A stretch of DNA of 64,000 nt from Cladobotryum mycophilum (Eukaryota; Ascomycota; Sordariomycetes; Hypocreales; Hypocreaceae): positions 1-64,000 of the forward strand of contig JAVFKD010000016.1 in the NCBI GenBank assembly GCA_036429605.1, read 5' to 3'. Shown here one piece after another: positions 33,105-44,388 of the stretch. Position numbers and translations under genes: made by a program. Positions within the stretch are counted from its first letter, which is position 1. Every line of letters begins with the position of its first letter. Below the pieces are notes generated by a model, which saw only the letters and a program-made list of their open reading frames with translations, was not told where the DNA came from and searched no databases.

Positions 33105-35113
33105 AGATGCATCGTATGTAAAAAGCATAAAATTAAACAATTCGTTAACCTAAACAACTGGAGGGTTGCGACGATGCAACAATCACTGTGTAACTGTGTG
33201 TATGTGTGTGTGCGTGCCCCTTCTCCGGGAGATCAATTGCAACGTCCAGGGTCTGTCCGCAGTTCATGCTCGTATTCCGACGCGACATTTTTGCCTACCT
33301 TGCCAGCTTGCTGCCCGCATCGGTAACCTTGGAAAAAATTTGCTCAAAGGCAGTCATTGTTTTGCCGATCATATACCCAAAGTTGTAGGACCGGCATTTT
33401 GCCAGAGAAGCCATGGGGGTTTGGCAGTTGGATTCCCTGTTCCAGCGGCTCGATCCCCTTTAACCTTCTCACCGGAAGAAATACCCTGTGTGCGGGGTAA
33501 TGACCCCTCACAGGACTTGTAGGTGTCGAATAAGGGAATGATAAAAGCATGACCGTCAAGAATCCATGGGGCTTAATGTTCATAAGTGTCCGAGACTTCA
33601 GTCAGTCACCATACCTTGTGTCTTCTTAGCCATTTCTTTTTAGCAGGGAATCGTGTTTCTGGCTCTCTCATCAAAGAAGGGGACAGAAGATCCTCCCGAG
33701 AACGTCGTCAATCCCGTTCCTTGCAATCCGAGTGGATCTTTCAAGGTCGTCATTCTCCACAGCGTTGGGTAATGGGTCAACTTTCCCCGCAGTCAGAGCT
33801 TCTGGGCTTGATCCATGAATGTTGTTTGTTTTTGCTTGTCTCGGCCCATTGCCGGAGCATTCTTGGGCTGTTGGTCTCGAGGAAGAAGTAGCCGGACAAT
33901 TGGCAGTGTCTGGATAAATATGAAGAGGACCTGTCAGTGCCAAACACTCCACCTTTGGTCAATTGATGATCAAAAGGCTGCAGTTGTGCTTAGGCGATGC
34001 TGAAGAATCACCAACTTCACACCGTCATTGTTGCATTTATCCACTTATGCGAGGGGGAGTCTCGACCGAACAGCTGGGGTGAGAGAGTGATGCTGGGACT
34101 TTTTACATCTGCATAAAAACATCGACAGCTTATTCGCATTTAACAGTTATTCAGGCAGTCTCCGAAGCATGCATGAAACAAACTGTAGAGGCAGATCGTA
34201 CAAGGAGCTTTTGCCAATCATCTTGACATGGAAGAACCCGACCCCCTCCGAAAGCGTCCTTACTCCGCATCTCGAAAATATCGGTGATTCATGAACTGGC
34301 GGACTCTTTCAGCGTTGCATTTTTATTTTAACCGTGAGCACAAAAAATAATAATAACACAAGACAAGGGTTGATGCCGTGTGTGGGGTCTGGATCGTGTT
34401 GGATTGCGGGTGTTATTCACCTGGTGAGACCTTGCTCGAGTCATCCCGAGATGAGATCATGGGATCAAGGTGCATTCCTGTCCAAAAAAAAAATGCTGTA
34501 TTCTGGATTTAGGACTTGCTCAAAAGGCGACCCCCTGCAGAGTACCGTCGGGTAATACACTCATTTCTCCAAAACACCCTGGCAATATCATTTCTTAAGA
34601 CTCTTATGCTATGAGAAAGAAAGTCCCCATTGGAAGCTACCCCAAGGAACCAAACAAGGCCTCCTATAATTTAGGGTAACATGGCGTCCGGTCACCTGCA
34701 GTAGCCTCTGCCACTTAAAGAAGTGATCGCTGACAGGGTCGTATTAGCCGAGATGCTCTCACCCCATGGTCTTCCCCATGGGAGAGCTCCCTTCATGCGG
34801 GGGACGAGACAAAACAATCTTACTCGGATTCTTCCCTAACGTTGCATTCTCTGCCCATCCAGCCCGGAAATGAACCATGAATCCCGACCAAGCTGCATTG
34901 TACGGTGTACTTAAAAGGAGCCCGCCGCGGGCGTCACTGGTTCAATGTTTCTCCTGCAAGCTCCTGCCTCGCGCGTCTCACGTGGATTTCCTGAGAGGTA
35001 GAAGAAGCTCGCGAAGTCGGTCCAAGGTTGGTGACTTGAACACTTCCTTTACCCCATCAATTGGTAAGATTGCTGATACGTGAGGGACAGACATTTCGGG
35101 ACTTCAATTCGCA
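33105..35113. other. 2-kb spacer
   Basis: No supportable gene. Contains a poly-A tract (34480-34489) and short TAATAATAA runs. Likely holds the terminator of the dehydrogenase and the promoter of the GH92 gene. Confidence 0.45.
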
Positions 35114-37801
35114 ATGCGCACTCGACAATTGCTGGCCTTGTGCTCGCTGCTGTTTGGCTTTGGCCAAGCGGCGGACAGCAAGACGGATACCTTTGATGTT
35201 TTGGACTTTGTAGATCCTTTGATCGGGACTGTCAATGGAGGTAAGGCCGCGCAGAGGAAAGTGTAGAGAGAATTGTGGACTGATCGCTATCTCATGATAG
35301 GTCATGTCTTCCCCGGTGCTAGTTTGCCCTACAGCATGGCCAAAGCTGTCGCAGACGTCGATCAAGAGACCCAAGGTGGATTCGCCTCCAACGGCGCTTC
35401 GAGTGAGTGGATATAATTTACCTGGAAAAGGCCTAGAATTAACATTATTCCTAGTCACTGGCTTCTCCCACATGCACGACAGCGGTACTGGTGGTGTAAG
35501 TCTCGTCGATATTCCCTGACTTTGACGCCTTGCTAATTGACACCTTCATAGGGTTCATCTTTGGGCAACTTCCCACTCTTCCCCCAGACCGGCTGCGTCG
35601 ATGATAATATCAACAACTGCTACTTCCCAAAGACTCTTCGAGCTTCGAAACGTATCAATGGAACGGTCGTGGCGCGCGCTGGATACTTTGCAGTCTCCCT
35701 CAACACTTCCATCAAGGCCGAGATGACCGTCACCAACCACACGGCTCTGTATCGCTTTACCTTCCCTACAGATGGAACGCCTACAAAGGATACCGATAAG
35801 AAGGTGCCATATAGCCCTCTTATCCTGGCCGATCTCACCGACTTGTCCAACTCCCGAACCAATGCCATGATTGCTGTTGATGCAAACACTGGCCGCATCA
35901 CGGGCAACGGAACCTTCCGACCTTCCTTCGGTATCGGTAACTACAATTTGTACTTCTGTGCCGACTTCAAGGGCGCGAAGCTCCGAGATACTGGTATTTT
36001 TGTCAACAACCGTGCTGGCAACGAGCCCAAGAAATTCAGGGCATTCGACGACGGCCAAAACCCAATCCTGCCTGCTGGCGCGTGGGCCCAGTTCCACCCT
36101 CCTGAGAACAACCAGATCCTGGCTCGTGTCGGTGTCTCCTTCATGAACACTGCTCAAGCCTGCAGCAATGCCGAGAAGGAGATCCCCAACTACGATTTCG
36201 AGGGTGTTCGAGCCAGCGCCGAGGATGCATGGCGCCATAAGCTCAATGTCATCAAGGTAGATGCCACTGGCGTAGACAAGTCCCTGCAGCGGACCTTTTG
36301 GAGCGGCATTTATCGTACTCTGCTTTCTCCCCAGGACTACACTGGTAAGCCATGATGGTTACAATCTCGTGTGCTAGAAACTAATAGGTCTTTAGGCGAG
36401 AACCCCCTGTGGAAGAGCAACGAGCCGTACTTTGACTCTTACTACTGTATTTGGGACAGCTTCAGAAGCACTCATCCTCTGCTCACTCTAGTCGATCCCC
36501 ATGCCCAGGCCTTGATGGTTCGCAGTCTTATCGATATTTATCGCCACGAAGGAAAGCTGCCTGATTGTCGCATGTCACTCTGCAAGGGCTTCACACAGGG
36601 TGGCAGCAATGCCGACAATCTGCTCGCTGACTCTTATGTCAAGGGTTTGAGGGATGGCATTGATTGGGACACTGGATACAAGGCTGTTGTGTCTGATGCC
36701 GAGGGTTTGTTCCCCTTCAATCATTATTTCGCTACGTTACTGACCATTTTTAGATGAGGCCGAAATTTGGACCGTCGAGGGCCGTGGTGGTCTGCACAGC
36801 TGGAAGACGCTGGGCTACATTCCCACCGACGACTGGGACCCTAACGGGTATGGTCTCTTTACACGATCTATTTCCCGAACAATCGAGTATTCCTACAACG
36901 ACTTTTGCATCGCCGAGATGGCCAGGGGCATGGGAAAGACTGCCGATGCTGAAAAGTATCTGAAGCGCGCGAGCAACTGGAAGAACATGTTTGATCCCCA
37001 CTCGCGCTCCAAGCTGAACCTCACCGGCACCCAGAACGTCAACGACTTTACCGACAGTGGTTTCGAGGGCTTCTTGCAGCCGCGTTACCTCAATGGCACT
37101 TTTGGCTTCCAGGAGCCTGCCATCTGCACCGATCTTTACAACTTTAATGGATGCTACCTCAACCCAGGTGGCCATGAGACCTACGAGGCTGGTTCCTGGC
37201 TGTATACCTTTTACGTTCCACACGACCAGGCTGCTCTGATCCCCATGCTTGGTGGTCTGGATACCTTCAATAGTCGTCTCAAGTATATGCATGACACGCC
37301 GGGCCTCTTCTACATTGGCGACGAGCAGGCTTACCTCCTTCTCTTCCTCTTCCACTTCTCCGGCAACCCTGGTCTGTCTTCCTCGTACGCGCACAAGTAC
37401 ATCCCCGGCAGCTTCAACGATACCCTCTCCGGTTTGCCCGGCAACGACGACTCCGGTGCCATGGGCAGCTTCACAGCCCTGACGATGATGGGCCTGTACC
37501 CCATGAGCGGACAGGACGTCTACCTGATCATCCCGCCTTTCTACGCCGAGGTCAAGCTCACCGACCCCCACTCCGGCAAGACGGCCACGATCCGCAACAA
37601 GAACTTTGACGCCTCGTACAAGAACATTTACATCCAGAGCGCCACCCTGAACGGCAAGCCCTACACCAAGAGCTGGCTCACGCACAGCTTCTTTACTGGC
37701 GGGGGGTCCTGGAGTTGACGCTGGGACCGAACCCGAGCACCAAGTGGGGTACGGGCAAGGACGATGTCCCGCCGAGTGCGTCGACGCATTTTTGGAAATA
37801 A
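35114..37801 (+). CDS. Secreted GH92 alpha-mannosidase
   Basis: Calcium-dependent exo-alpha-mannosidase family, typically alpha-1,2, trimming mannose from fungal or host N-glycans. Exons 35114-35240, 35301-35402, 35455-35495, 35552-36344, 36396-36704 and 36754-37801. The signal peptide is RTRQLLALCSLLFGFGQAA. Family motifs in order: VDPLIGTVNGGHVFPGASLP, GFSHMHDSGTGG, EPYFDSYYCIWDSFRSTHPL, GNNADN-like GGSNADNLLADS, WDTGYKAVVSDAEDE, YSYNDFCIAEMARGMGK, HETYEAGSWLY, GDEQAYLLLFLFHF, GNDDSGAMGSFTALTMMGLYPMSG. The frame is closed early at 37718 after the six-G run 37701-37706. One more base there opens the conserved C-terminal tail (TLGPNPSTKWG...) to TAA at 37801, for 807 codons, normal for the family. 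Confidence 0.9.
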
Positions 37802-38549
37802 TGTGTTGGGGGGAGAATGTATGTACATAATAGGACTCGAAGACATTTTGTATCAAAATGGACTGGCATGTTCAACGTGAAAGGTGTCTTGAGATATGAA
37901 TCATGATGTTCCAGTGGCCAGACCGACGCTCTTTGTAAAGTAATGATGGTAAGGTTTGCGATGGCCGTCCCTTTGCGACTCGAGTTATTGTACGATGGCA
38001 TCGGGCATCCTTCCATTGCTGCCTCCGATGCGATTCAATTCCTAGCCATAATCCTAGCTCTTGGGAGTCTCGAGCACCCCTCGATGTCAAGTGTTTTGTG
38101 TTCAGAATGTCGTGCTGTCCCGGTGACCTGGCTCTGTGCCTTTAGAGCATTGAATGGATCCTACAGGCTGACTTCTGGAATATTGTATGATGTTGGCTGT
38201 GCGTCGCCTTATTTACGTAGTATTGCATGATAAGGTGCAATATTCTAACTAATACGACTGTTGGGCTTCGTTCAGTCTGGTACTGTCAAAATGATGGAAT
38301 CACCTCGCCCGTTTTCTCTTTATGCATGAATCCCCTTCGTCCTTTTAACATTAAACTTTCTGCGTATAATTGCGATACACAGACGCAAATTTCTATATTT
38401 CCCCTCTGCTGCCTTGAATCAATACCCCCATCATGGCTTGGCAGCTCACAATACTGGGCTGGCTTAATGTACTTAGTTGTCTGTCGGAGTGGTACGAATG
38501 GACGAAGCTGAGATTAACCCACTAAGATAAATGATCTGACAATCTTTAG
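37802..38549. other. Spacer and degraded 5' part of the P450 relic
   Basis: An ATG at 38433 (MAWQLTILGWLNVLSCLSEW) may be the old membrane-anchor exon of the P450 relic, but no in-phase join to 38550 was found. Confidence 0.35.
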
Positions 38550-39374
38550 TACATCTTCATTCAAGCCATTTACAATATCTACTTTCATCCTCTGTCTAAA
38601 GTGCTGGGCCCGTGTACGTGGTCGGCGTCAAGACTGCCATTTGTCTGGTCGCTCATTAACGGAAACATGATTCGGGATACTGAAGAATTACATTGCAAAT
38701 ACGGTTGCGTGCTTCGTATCGCTCCAGACGAGGCCATCTTTGCCAGGGAAGATGCTTGGAATGGCATCTCGGCGGTTCGTCAGAGTCTCCAGTTGTTCTT
38801 AAAGGACACTCTCTGGTGGGCGGCTCAACCTGGGATACCGCAATCGATTCTTAGTGCCATTGACCCTAAAGAACGTGCTGTCATATGCAGAGTCCTCGCC
38901 CCCAGATTCACAACGGGAGCTCTGAAGGAGCAAGAGCCAGTTCTACACTTTTATGTCAACCTCTTAATAGAGCGGCTACTGGAAATTGTTGACAAGGCTG
39001 CCCAGGACGTAGGGAATGCTGCTGCCAAGGTTGGCATCTTGTCATGGACGAACTTTATCTGCTTTGACATATTTGGCGATCTCGGCTTTGGTGAGTCTTT
39101 CGACTGTCTCCAGTGTTCCCAATCATCTCCATTCTTCAACGACAAGCGACACGCGGATCAACCGTTCAGCGTCGACCCACGAGCTTGCATGGGCCAGCAC
39201 CTTGCCAGGGCAGAGATGCGACTGATCCTCACCAAGCTGGGTTGGAAATTTCACTTGTAGGTAATAGAGGGCAAAAGGGTGGAATGGGAGAGCTTGAGGA
39301 CGTTTCTACTGGTGGAGAAGAAGCTTATTGAGATGTGGGTGAAGCTGAGAGAAGCTGAGTCTGACAAGCTATGA
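38550..39374 (+). pseudogene. Cytochrome P450 relic with internal deletion
   Basis: The N-terminal part begins after an acceptor at 38549 (YIFIQAIYNIYFHPLSKVLG, the proline hinge region) and continues through the B-C region (GCVLRIAPDEAIFAREDAW, RVLAPRFTTGALKEQEP). It jumps at about 39135 from the F-G region (ICFDIFGDLGFGESFDC) directly to the heme-binding loop (DKRHADQPFSVDPRACMGQH). About 200 residues, including the I-helix and the ExxR motif, are gone, so the product could not fold as a P450. The heme loop also has Asp where Gly is usual. TAG at 39258-39260 closes the frame, yet codons stay open behind it (VIEGKRVEWESLRTFLLVEK) to TGA at 39374, a normal P450 C-terminus. A CAG-to-TAG change would explain the stop. 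Confidence 0.85.
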
Positions 39375-39706
39375 TCCCGATGCCTAGTGGGGATGGGTAG
39401 TGATCTAATAAAGGTAATATTTAAGTACTAACGATTGCAAATAGATGCGCGTTGCATGAAGAAGAATCCCACTTCAAACTAGAGTACTAGACAGACTAGT
39501 GAGATACATGCGTCGGTTTTTACAAGGGATTCTAGTACATGTGTAAAAAAAGTCACCAGAAGGATCATGAATTATAAAAATAGTCAAGTCACAGGCGCAA
39601 ATTTTAAGGATAAATAGATGTCAATGTTGTCATCTTGAGAGACTCTTGGAATCTATAGAATCTCGACGTTATAAATGTGTAGAAACACAAGGGTATAATC
39701 AGCGAA
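39375..39706. other. Convergent 3' region
   Basis: AT-rich spacer between a plus-strand relic and a minus-strand gene; no gene. Confidence 0.4.
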
Positions 39707-41086
39707 TCAGCCGATATATGTCATATACTTCTCCCACTCCTTATCCTCTTTCAACCTCTTCAGATCATCATCCCTGAGATACAACCCAGCCAACCGTCCT
39801 CCACCGTACTTTTCCGTCTCTAACGCAGTGTAAAACATGTTTTCAACAGGAGCCCACCTCAGCATTCGCAACACTTCGGGTTGGCCGAGGATTGGGCCAA
39901 AGTTCTCGGTTGGACATTTTACGTTGCCCCAGGAGCTCATCAAAACGTCCGTCGTAGGGCGCTTGAACGTTGCCAGGAAGTTGAACGTGGCGGTGTTTTC
40001 TGTGCGAGTGAGGTATGTCGCTGCGGCTCTGGTGCGCCAAGCTATATCTGATGTCCCCGGGTCAACTTTGGCACGAAGTCCGGAGGCGATGGCGCCCAAT
40101 GGTAGCTCTGTCAGTTCTTGCGCCGTGTACGTGATGTAAGCTAGGTTCTGCACGAGTCCTGGATGGTTCTTTGGGATCCCGAGGTAGCGACGGACATCTA
40201 CGGAGCGGCCCATTGTTGATGTCGTCTCAGGGCCGTAGCGTGAGAGACGAGAGCGCACGACCGATTGCCAGATGAAGGTAGAAATGGCATCATCGGTAGA
40301 GACATAGGGTGTTGATTCTGACTTGGTGTCCATGGCAATCGCTTTAATGGCCTTGAGTGAGCTTGGCGATAAATGGAAATAGCACCATTGGCCACTACAC
40401 ATGTCTGTTGGCTTTACCGGAGCAGCTGCCGGTTTTGGCTTGACTAATTGATGCTCTATTTCAGGGCCCGGGGTGTAGTCGTCATCCAAGAGAGGAATGA
40501 GACTTTTCCTGTCAAGGTTTCCGGCGGATAGCTCATCGCTGGTGAATGCCTCATTGCGACACGCCTTGGCGAAAAGACAAACCACCTGATCCTGGCCAAT
40601 GGCATCCATCATAATGTGGCTACCAGAAAAGGTGAGCACCAGACCTCCTTGGATGAAGTTGGCCTGCAACAGAAGAGTGGGGTAATCCTCTCTCTTGGTG
40701 AGCACGAAGGCCCTGCGAGGGGCAAAGACGGCCTCATCCAACATGCGAAAAGGAAATTTAGCTGCCTTTAAATCGGCCATCGTCGGGGCGGAGGAATCAT
40801 CTCGGAGATCCTTGACGATCAATGGAGGCGTGTCGTGGTACGGCTTCACTTTGAAGGTGCCACTCTTACCAGGCTCTGCTCCCTCGTTGACAGTCTGTCC
40901 TGCGACCCAGGGGAAGCCTGCAGTTAATTTTGCGAGTCCCTGATTCAAGGTGTCGATAATTGTGGGATGAGAGGCATCGTCGACTTCGAAGAAGAGGCAC
41001 ATGTGTGTGTAAACGTCACGCCAGGACTGGAGCTGAGCCATGGAGTCGACGTGGAAGTCGTTGCCAATTGGATTGTGTCTCGACAT
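39707..41086 (-). CDS. TRI101-type O-acyltransferase (trichothecene 3-O-acetyltransferase-like)
   Basis: BAHD-like acyl-CoA-dependent O-acyltransferase, cytosolic, 459 aa from the ATG at 41086. The frame runs 19 codons further upstream, but family proteins begin near the chosen Met. Intronless. The catalytic motif HxxxD is SHIMMDAIG (about residue 160). Family-typical blocks are GFPWVAGQTVNEG, LIVKDLRDDSSAPTM, YVSTDDAISTFIWQS, and a C-terminal AGLYLRDDDLKRLKEDKEW. The plant-type DFGWG loop is replaced by ENFGPILGQPE, as is common in fungal members. In trichothecene producers such enzymes protect the cell by acetylating the toxin. Here no other trichothecene cluster gene is nearby, so the substrate is unknown; homologues are widespread in non-producers. 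Confidence 0.82.
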   Translation of the reverse strand: MSRHNPIGNDFHVDSMAQLQSWRDVYTHMCLFFEVDDASHPTIIDTLNQGLAKLTAGFPWVAGQTVNEGAEPGKSGTFKVKPYHDTPPLIVKDLRDDSSAPTMADLKAAKFPFRMLDEAVFAPRRAFVLTKREDYPTLLLQANFIQGGLVLTFSGSHIMMDAIGQDQVVCLFAKACRNEAFTSDELSAGNLDRKSLIPLLDDDYTPGPEIEHQLVKPKPAAAPVKPTDMCSGQWCYFHLSPSSLKAIKAIAMDTKSESTPYVSTDDAISTFIWQSVVRSRLSRYGPETTSTMGRSVDVRRYLGIPKNHPGLVQNLAYITYTAQELTELPLGAIASGLRAKVDPGTSDIAWRTRAAATYLTRTENTATFNFLATFKRPTTDVLMSSWGNVKCPTENFGPILGQPEVLRMLRWAPVENMFYTALETEKYGGGRLAGLYLRDDDLKRLKEDKEWEKYMTYIG

Positions 41087-41783
41087 ATTTGAGGCTACTA
41101 TATGAAACAGACTTGTGACTGCTCTTCTATATCCCGAAAACAAAAGGTTTGAGGTAGTTGATCACTCTTGATTGTCGTGCAGTTGAGTCTCAGTCGTCAG
41201 TCGGGATTTCGAGCTGAGAAATGGAAGCGGGGGTGTAAATAGTGTTGTCCTTGGAGAGATCCGATCCTTGGAGTAATTTTCCGTTTATAAAGTCCATTTT
41301 CTTTCACAAACTAGACTTATTCAGTGCTAAGGCAGTGGTTTAGATGCGTAGTTTCCCGATATCTCGGATCGTCGTAGTACCAAGATGAGGCGTAATATTT
41401 TAGCCGGACACAGCTTTAGGCCGCAAGCGATCAAGGTCTAGCTCAGGGGGCTTGACTGACTCTGGTATATCTTGAGTAGATCCATCAGGATAAGGAGGAT
41501 TTACTTATTTTCAAGGCCGGAGTGCTTTTAGTACAAAAAGTAGCCCGCCACGACATCATATTAACTCTTCGTTTCCATTCCGTGGAGCATTATATGTGGA
41601 GATGGCCTCCCATGTTGGACAAAAGTTCCATCACTACGAAGGAGAAGACTTCAATTCTATTATTCCTTTTAAGTGCCATCGCTGTTCAAATATCGCACAG
41701 TGTTTTCTATTTTAACATAATTGTATCCATGTTATAGCGCCATCATCGGCCTCACCCACTCGACCACTACAAGTCCGCCTACT
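41087..41783. other. Spacer between two minus-strand genes
   Basis: No supportable gene. Confidence 0.4.
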
Positions 41784-43409
41784 TTATGCTGTTGATACTT
41801 GTCCGTTCCTCACAACCTTGCCCCACTGATTCATCACCAACAGCATCATCTCAGTGCCCAGATAGCTCTCCTCCCCAACGTGTTGTAACAGATCAATAGT
41901 ACTTTGTCTCGGCCGCCAACCGCACGTATTGTGGAGGATCAGACGCCTACAGCAGTGCTTCTCTGGTAGCAACTCTTCCCCCCAATCAGAATGTGTAAAG
42001 TCTGGTGCCTCGTACACGATTTCCCAGTCAACTGGGTACATGTATTCCTCCTCATATGGTTTATTCATTGGAATGCTCACTCTAAATGTCAACTTTGCTC
42101 CTTTCAGATAGGGCATGCATCGCAGAGCCTTGGCCCAGGCCTCAAACAGCGGCTGCATGGCGTCCTCGTTGGGGGTGTTGCGTATGAGCATGTCTTCACG
42201 GGGCACGTCGTCTATGTTACGCATATTCCAATATCTCTCAGCTTCGATGTCGTAGGGGCTTTCGTTATCGCCATCGGTGAATGACGGTGGATAATCATTT
42301 GCATCTTCGGCTGGATTTCGGGCAGGTGTGCCATAAATCGGATTGCCTTCTGGCATGAAGTACCACCAGCCTGATGGAGTGTGTTGTTCAAGCTGGACCT
42401 TGAGGATCTGCAAGTTGCGCCATTTCGTAGGCGAGACTGCTGTCTCCGAGGCGTGAGGCCAGAAAAGCGCCCCGTCGAAAACGCCGTTGATGTTGAGTTT
42501 AGTCAATAGCTGTGACCAAATCCGCAGTGACGACCCAAGAACATCATAATTGAATGGATAGGTCAGATTGGGCATGGGTAGCATCTAGTTCAGTGCGCCG
42601 CCGTTCATATTCATGTCTATGATGGCCGTTGAGATTGATGTAGTCCTCTCTAAATGAAGTCTCAAAGTAGTGGCTAGACTAGATCGATCGTCTCTAAGGA
42701 GGCCTAGATATCGCATCTCGAAGTTATCGAGCACAAACATAATCCTCTGAAGCCCTGTCATACGTGCCGCTAGTTCAAGCTGTACACTCGGATTTGGAGT
42801 ACGTAACCAAGAGGAGAAAATCAGGTGTGATATACACGTGAGCTGGGGCAGAGTATCAACTTCTAGAAGATTGATGCGCGTGCGTAAAAAACGGTAATCG
42901 CCTAGCTCATCATCACGTCCACACATGGGCCTGCGAATCTCGTTCGGATAGCCAACATCGTCCAAGTAAAGACGAATGTCCCTTATGCCATTGAGGCGAT
43001 GTGGCGCTTCAAACAGGCGCTTCATGGCAAAGCTGAAAAGTCTGCTCACGGCTTCAGTTTCAGCGGGTCGTTCCAATCGTCTAGCCACAGCCTCGTCAAC
43101 TGGGGGCAGCACGATGCTATACTGGAGGCTACGCAGGTATCTTTGTCGACTAGGTGTGAGCATCCGCACAAAGGTGTCAAGTTCATGACTCTTAATCTCA
43201 AGATTTTGAAAGGCGCATCGCTCGACAGCCGCACGGAATTTGTTGGAGATGATTGCATATGGAGACTTGGGTATCTTCTTCATCCACTCGGCTCCCAGCC
43301 CTGCAGAGAGGGAAAAAACGATGCGTTCAATGATTTCCTGTGTAAGACGATTCGTGGCGAAAGACGGGACCGTAATAGGCGTTTGTAACGATTCGTGAAG
43401 GTAATGCAA
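41784..43409 (-). pseudogene. F-box-like protein interrupted by one in-frame TAG
   Basis: Two abutting open frames (42585-43409 and 41784-42584) are in the same reading frame and separated only by TAG at 42585-42587. Together they make 541 residues. The start is uncertain: no ATG opens the upstream frame and 43409 is a TTG, so a 5' exon may be missing. The N-terminus (NRLTQEIIERIVFSLSAGLG) resembles an F-box helix, followed by long-range Leu/Arg-patterned sequence (CAFQNLEIKSHELDTFVRML, LRSLQYSIVLPP) as in fungal F-box proteins that present substrates to SCF ubiquitin ligases. The second half (LTYPFNYDVLGSSLRIWSQL, WPHASETAVSPTKWRNLQIL) continues the same style. No intron can bridge the stop. 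A single CAG-to-TAG mutation would account for it. Alternatively two half-proteins or readthrough. Confidence 0.6.
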
Positions 43410-44388
43410 TATGCCTAATGTATGTAATAATGTAATAAGACATGATCTTGTGCTCCCATAGGCAGCTGTCAGGTGGGGAGCTCCGGACGATTCTTAGTCC
43501 GAACCAACATGGAAGGTCCTTTTTTGAACCTTCACTCTGTGATAGCAAGTTCGAGTTAGAGAATACATACATATACGCACATCTAGAGCAAACGTCCGTG
43601 TCATTTTACAGCTGATGGGGTAGTCGCAGTCTATCTATTCATAGCTCCCTTAAAGTTCCTCTTTATTGGTGCAAAGAGTAATGGAATCTTACCTCTTATG
43701 GCTCAATGGATCCTTGGTGCTCAGCTTCACAAATAGCTGTTGGTTCGACTATCGGAGCCTGCCCAACAACAAGGGAAATCTAGGGCAATACGGGTCATTA
43801 TTCGCATGAAGGGCAATAGGCGTTGCGGATATAAGGCTTACACCAAATCAATGCGCGATAAAGCTCTCTCTTACGTTGCTATCATCACAGAAGCAGGGTG
43901 GCAATCGTGAGGTTTAGTATACATGGACGCAACACAAATTTAAAGGTGTCCTAGTTGATGCCTCTTGGGATCAAACTTAGGCACCATGTTGACTCACATT
44001 AATGTAGAACTGTATAAAAAAGTCAGTACGGTTGTTGAGAAAGGAAAGATATCGTGGGAGAACTGAGGGTGGATTGAGGAAATTGGCAAGTTGCAAATGG
44101 GGTGGACTGTGATTAATGATGAAGTATACATATGTTGTTTACTTGTTGTAGCCGCACTGTTGGCGCCGCTGACAGTCGTACGGATTAACAGCTGGCGAAA
44201 GGTTGGCAATGCGTACAATGATGACATTGAGGGCTAGTTGGGACTGCTTCCGAGTGATTCTCAATATCTACGTGTGCTCGCTGGTGGTCTGAAACCTACT
44301 TTCATGGTATGAGAGATGAAAAAGGTGGAAATCTCTGCTATATGCTGTGTCTGATGGCCAAGAGCAGGTGGCTGCTCGATTGAGGAAG
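43410..44388. other. Spacer
   Basis: No supportable gene; scattered short frames. Confidence 0.4.

Noticed and set aside
32604..33140. 178-codon minus-strand open frame
   Set aside because: Shadow of the mannitol dehydrogenase second exon.
35555..36238. 227-codon minus-strand open frame
   Set aside because: Shadow of GH92 exon 4 caused by C-ending codons.
36750..37856. 368-codon minus-strand open frame
   Set aside because: Antisense to the GH92 catalytic region, which has conserved motifs in order on the plus strand.
39707..41086. Evidence for a trichothecene gene cluster
   Set aside because: Only a TRI101-type acyltransferase and a dead P450 are present; no terpene synthase or other cluster genes lie in the window.
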